A stretch of 64,000 nt of DNA from Maea johnstoni. Taxonomy: Eukaryota > Annelida > Polychaeta > Spionida > Magelonidae. The position numbers and the translations under genes are program-made. The notes under the pieces were generated by a model, which made no database searches, was not told where the DNA came from, and saw only the letters and a program-made list of their open reading frames with translations. The stretch spans positions 19,607,179 through 19,671,178 of the forward strand of contig OZ012690.1 of assembly GCA_963942565.1 (NCBI GenBank), read 5' to 3'. Positions 58,448-64,000 of the stretch are shown here, one piece after another (the stretch's first letter is position 1; the number at the start of each line of letters is the position of its first letter).

Positions 58448-61400
58448 CAGGTCCGTGTCTAACGCCCGATCGGGATGCAGCAGCTCGTTCTAGATGCTGC
58501 AGCCCGATCGAGATGCTTTGGAGAGATTAACAAGAAATACTCAGTTATACTGGTTCTACTCATAAACAGAGTGTATGAAGGCCCCAGCATGGGTGTAGAC
58601 CCATGTATGTTATATTGTTAGTGTTCTAAGGGGCCCTGCGAATAAATTATGAATTTAGGCCATGCAGAGGTCGCGTAATCGGGTCATAGTCACTCTCTGC
58701 AAGACGTGTTTCTATCAACATTCCACACATGGTGTGTATAAAAATCGCTCGAGGACAGCGAATTCTCAACTGAATTGGACAAGCTTAGTATTAAATTAAA
58801 GCTAATACTCTACTGAACAGATCTGCGATGAGGATTTTGTATGTGTGAAGTATTTTATGAGATATTTGAGGTTGAACTTGAAGTGGAATTGTGCAGGTCA
58901 AAATACATCCCGATCCAGATGCAGCATCTCGATTGGGATGTTTTCTGTGTGCAGCAAGGTTGGGCCTTATAATTGTAATTTCACTACATCCAACAGATAG
59001 TATTATTGTCAGTATTGATATTTTAGTTGGATAATTTGTAAATTTGGACTATGACTTTATTAAATATTGAAAAAGGTGCGATTTCAGGGAAATATTCCTT
59101 TTCTGTTCACCACTAATACCTGTATTATTATCATTATTACTATTATTATTATTATTGTTATGCAATGTTATCAACTTATTACATGCTTATTACTTTTATC
59201 TTTCAGGTTTGTTTCACATTTGACGTAGCAGTAGATGCACAGCATGATGTCCCCACCTGAAGTTCCCAGTACCAAGACTTTTAACCCTGCCCACCCTTCT
59301 TTTGTGCTTATATATAGTTTAGTTCAGTAATTCGCTTTAGGTGTGTGTTTTCATCATCGGAATTTCTCATCCTTTTACAAGCAAAAAAAATTGTTAATGC
59401 ATTTTTAATTTAGAAAAAAAATGCATTTTCAGAGAATTTATTTAACCCATTACATGCCAAATATTGGTGGACCATTGTATATAAGTACATTGTGATGCAC
59501 CAGTATTACAATGTAATGAATTATAAGGGTGCGAGAGTCACAAGCCTCTAGAGATGGGGAGTGGAAGTCTCAGGGACTGGGAAAGAATTTTGCAAAGAGA
59601 CAACTGACAATATGTGACAATGTTACAGGGTTTAGATGTTTAAAAAAAGATTTGCATTCTTGTGCTTTTGATGAAAGTGGCCTCAGCATTGGAAGGGATG
59701 TAGAAAATGTCTTATCATTGCATTGGCCTCAAAATACCATGGAATGGTAGGGTTGGTAGTATACTAGTAGTCATCTTTTATTGGTTGCTGCAATTTCTAT
59801 TTCTGTGATGAGCAACAAATCCGTTATGAAAATGATATACGAAAAACAAGAAAAAACTTGACTTTTCTTCAGTTTCATAAAATGTGAGTCATATATATAA
59901 ACATCAATCAATTTGGCAAATTACTATTGAAATCTTGATGACTATAATGCTAGAACCATTTCCAGTTTCTGCAGAACGCGGCCAGTGGTTATAGATAGCT
60001 AGCAGTAAGAGGCAATGCCTTAGACCACAACCATCAGGGCAGGTCACTGGCAACTTCCTCACATACCTCAACCTATATGATACAACCATAAGAATACAAC
60101 CGGGTTTAGCATTAACCAAAGAAATGCAGCTTCCTGCCAGCGATTCCAGTACCTATGCTGGGATTGACCTTAACATTTTCAGGTGGGAGCAGATCTTGCA
60201 GCATGCTGGTAACAAGAAGCACATTGTCCAGGCTAGGGCCCCAGGTCTAGGGACATGAGAATATTGAAATAAGTGCTCCAAGATGCATTATAAGGCACTG
60301 TTAGGTAAAATAAAGGGAGATAACAATTTGAAAAAATACACAAAAACACAATGCATTCTCGAAGTGCTCTATTTGATAACTGATTAGTATATTTGCAAAC
60401 TTGGCTCCTATAATTTAACACCTGGTCACAAGATCACCTGCTCTGGTGTTAAAATTACGCTAATCGAACATTAAGGTTTATCCCTGCCTTGTCCTAGTAT
60501 CAATCCAAATATAAACCTCTACTAGTTACATTTGCAATTACTAGCTGTAATAAAATGAGTTCAGATTTGTTCCCTATGGCAAAAATGCTAGTTGATATAT
60601 CTCTCTCGTCAGGAAGCTGTGTCCTAAAAACAAGACTATTTTTGAGTTATCCTTGTGACTAAAGTATGATTTTGAAAAAAATATTTGAGGAAATATTGAC
60701 CTGAGGTAAAGCCATGACTCTTCTTCATACTTGTTGAAATTTTATCTTTAACTCTCCGATTATTTTCAAAATATCATGAAATCCAGAAGTCAAATCTAAA
60801 GGTACAATCTAGAACTAGGAATTAAAGGATTACTAGTAACTTAAGTGGAGAAATGGTGTAAGCATATTTGGTGTAAATTAATAAAAGTATTGCATATTTG
60901 CATTTGAATAACTATCATGGTATTCCCTTTGAATCATATCAAAGCTGGTTAGTCAATATTTGTGTAGAGTACCCTGAGAAAAAATCTATTTTTATGAAAG
61001 GAGGGTACACCCATTCTACAACTCCCTCCATCAACAGAAAATCTAGGATGATTTTCTAAAAAATCTTAAAAGATGCTTACTTAGTAGCAATGTTAAGGCT
61101 TATTTAACATAGCCATTGTCATAAAGTCCTCAAAGGGTAGAGAAATCGTTCCCACGAGATTGGTGTCTTTTTGCCGGAAAACATTGTAATAGATTTAAGA
61201 AGGGCACATGCCTGCATGTATGAAACTATCCAATGCTAGAGTACTTCATCTTGTCAGTTGTCTCTTTGCAAAATTCTTTCCCAGTCCCTGAGACTTCCAC
61301 TCCCCATTTCTAGAGGCTTGTGACTCTCGCACCCTTATAATTCATTACATTGTAATACTGGTGCATCACAATGTACTTATATACAATGGTCCACCAATAT

Positions 61401-62409
61401 TTGGCATGTAATGGGTTAAATAAATTCTGTGAAAATGCATTTTTTTCTGAATTGATAATGCATTAACAATTTTTTTTGCTTGTAAAAGGAAGAGAAATTC
61501 CGATGATGAAAACACACACCTAAAGCAAATTACTAAACTAAACTATATATAAGCACAAAAGAAGGGTGGGCAGGGTTAAAAGTCTTGGTACTGGGAACTT
61601 CAGGTGGGGACATCATGTTGTGCATCTACTGCTACGTCAAATGTGAAACAAACCTGAAAGATAAAAGTAATAAGCATGTAATATGTTGATAACATTGCAT
61701 TATAATAATAATTATAGTAATAATGATAATAATATAGGTATTATTGGTGAACAGAAAAGGAATATTTCCCTGAAATCGCACCTTTTTCAATATTTAATAA
61801 AGTTATAGTCCAAATTTACAAATTATCCAACTAAAATATCAATACTGACAATAATACTATCTGTTGGATGCAGTGAAATTACAATTATAAGGCCCAACCT
61901 TGCTGCACACAGAAAACATCCCAATCGAGATGCTGCATCTCGATCGGGATGTATTTTGACCTGCACAATTCCACTTCAAGTTCAACCTCAAATATCTCAT
62001 AAAATACTTCACACATACAAAATCCTCATCGCAGATCTGTTCAGTAGAGTATTAGCTTTAATTTAATACCAAGCTTGTCCAATTCAGTTGAGAATTCGCT
62101 GTCCTCGAGCGTTTTTTATACACACCATGTGTGGAATGTTGATAGAAACACGTCTTGCAGAGAGTGACTGTGACCCGATTACGCGACCTCTGCATGGCCT
62201 AAATTCATAATTTATTCGCAGGGCCCCTTAGAACACTAACAATATAACATACATGGGTCTACACCCATGCTGGGGCCCTCATACGCTCTGTTTATGAGTA
62301 GAACCAGTATAACTGAGTATTTCTTGTTAATTTCTCCAAAGCATCTCGATCGGGCTGCAGCATCTAGAACGAGCTGTTGCATCCCGATCGAGCGTTGGAC
62401 ACGGACCTG
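58448..62409. mobile_element. 3.96-kb element with ~1.16-kb inverted terminal arms
   Basis: The left arm 58448-59610 is repeated inverted at 61251-62409, nearly identical by eye. Outer ends are CAGGTCCGTGT and ACACGGACCTG, flanked by ATAAA (58443-58447 and 62410-62414), a possible 5-bp target duplication. The arms hold repeated words such as CGATCGGGATGCAGCA and GATGCTGCAGCCCGATCGAG. The 1.64-kb centre (59611-61250) has no long frame and includes a piece of the TTAA MITE (59624-59699). A foldback or large non-autonomous DNA transposon. It lies within or after the first intron of the gene at 58155. Confidence 0.85.
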
Positions 62410-64000
62410 ATAAACATTGGTTCCAAAAATAGAAACATCAGCTGATAATGTGATTTAGGATTTCTGGTAAACATGACTTCCCAGGCACTGAGATCTCACA
62501 AAGGATCCATGCCTTATCATGATATGTCGGATTTACTTGACCACAAATTCTTGATTAACTTGGAAACACATTGAATTTAAAATTATCTTTGTTCATTTGG
62601 AACTTAAAAGGTAAGAACATTTTAAAATTATTATCATGATGGTTATTATTTCTAGATATTTTGACACTGTCACACTCATTGTGTTCCTCTGCCAGTCAAT
62701 CTTTCTATTGTGAATAGTAGGTAACAGAAAGGTGTGCCTATTTGTCTAGCAGTTTTGGAAATTGTTGATTGTAATTACAAATTATGGTATTTAAAGTGAG
62801 CTTTTCATTTCAAATGACTCTAGGTTTAATTATTTAAAACAGTCATCATTTTTTGTCATACAAGGTTACTCAAGTTCGAAACATCCGGTAAAGTTTTTTA
62901 TATTCGTACAACTACCAGGATTTGCAATAATTTAACCAACCACAGATCTCCATTACTGTTTGAGGTCTTGCAGTCAGGCAGGAAGGCGCTGTATGGTATT
63001 TCCTTTATCTAATTGTGTGCTGGCTTACCCCCAGTGACCGTGACTGTTTGCACTGTAATTATGGTGCCCTAATCTGTCTATTTTGATAATAGCACCCCTC
63101 TATCACTAGTGAGAGAAGATCGGATATTCTATAGCTGTGTACATACATTACCAACTCAAGACTTATAAACTAATGTGGTCATATCTTACCACCACCATCT
63201 TTCTGGAGATATATTTGAAGGATAAATGTTAGAACTCAACCAAGGGTTCTCTTTCAGCTATTTTGAAAATACATTTTTTTGTATTATTCTATTATTAGAG
63301 GCCAAAAGAAAATTTGTCAGACATCCCATTTTTTCATTGCTGGGCCATATAAAGAGTGGAGTCATTATAAAAGGCTTCTTTCAAAATTTTGTCAATTATT
63401 GCAATAACTATTGTCCTTTCACTGTGCAGCACACTATCATGATTCAGAATTTTAGAAATCCACAAACACAGATTTTTGATTCAGAGCTATAAATCAGATG
63501 GCTAAAGCTTGTACTTGTGCATTGAGATTCGTCATGAGTAGTTTATATATTTTATGTTAAGTATGAAAATATGGAATGGTACATTGGATTATACATTAAG
63601 TCATTCCCCCCTGATTCATGTGCATGAGGATGGATGTAAATGTATGAGAGACACTGTAGGCTTTAAACACCTATTAAATGCACCATAAGAAGGTGAGTCA
63701 TTGTCACGGAAAGGGCTAGGAAATGAGGCACTTGGCACTGTGGGCTGGCACTAAAAGTGTCATCGCTAAAATTGATCTGGTTTAGTGTACTATATGAGGT
63801 AATCAATAAGTACTTATTGAATGCCATGTTTCATGTATGACACAGGCAGGGGTCAAAACAACCTAAGGCTCCAGCCCTGGAGCATTATAATGTTCCTAGA
63901 TCTATACGTTGTACCATGATATTACATTTTACACCCAAGAGCTCAACATAGCATCAATTTTGTCCAAAGGCGCTATTGTCTGATTTACAGAGGTATCAAA
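62410..64000. other. Nothing recognised
   Basis: AT-rich, with no exon, repeat or RNA gene that I can support. Confidence 0.4.

Noticed and set aside
59219-59300. Acceptor-like TTTATCTTTCAG followed by a short frame, as exon 2 of the 58155 gene
   Set aside because: It lies in an arm of the inverted-repeat element and is present again in the other arm, with no coding support.

Overview
This is a stretch of an animal nuclear genome: AT-rich, split genes with GT-AG introns, and dense transposable elements. It contains a tyrosine-recombinase retrotransposon, a BEL/Pao element, a gag-only LTR element, a gene with a Crypton-derived domain, and many MITEs. That mix, together with a PLRG1 protein close in length to the vertebrate one, suggests a marine invertebrate, perhaps an echinoderm or another deuterostome. 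The taxon is inference. No bacterial-type genes, CRISPR arrays, rRNA or tRNA genes were recognised.

Layout. 1-4769: the 3' part of a DIRS/Ngaro-type retrotransposon with split direct repeats. 4770-8400: non-coding, holding a striking array of about 25 palindromes centred on GGAATTCC. 8403-22648 (+): a four-exon stretch of an unnamed gene. A 172-nt exon occurs twice, and the last exon encodes a DUF3504 (Crypton-type tyrosine recombinase) domain whose C-terminal motif is repeated three times. Its largest intron holds a young BEL/Pao element (10576-17411), itself invaded by a MITE. 22655-34150: no convincing gene. This part has a foldback element flanked by TTAA, tandem repeats, a diverged repeat field and an 861-bp tandem duplication.

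34151-54880 (-): a complete PLRG1 gene of 15 coding exons and 512 codons, for a WD40 subunit of the Prp19/CDC5L spliceosome complex. Its introns are full of nested MITEs and microsatellites. At four exons (5, 9, 10, 14) the 3' splice site has been tandemly copied upstream. One hAT-type MITE sits so that its target-site duplication supplies the 5' splice site of intron 6. Intron 1 holds a 4.7-kb gag-only LTR element (49769-54439).

54881-58154: intergenic, with promoter-like motifs ahead of a short first coding exon on + (58155-58206). 58448-62409: an element with inverted arms of about 1.16 kb. 62410-64000: nothing recognised.

The observations most worth following are the arrays of decoy splice acceptors inside a spliceosome gene, and the Crypton-derived gene whose catalytic residues are partly lost while its catalytic tail is triplicated.
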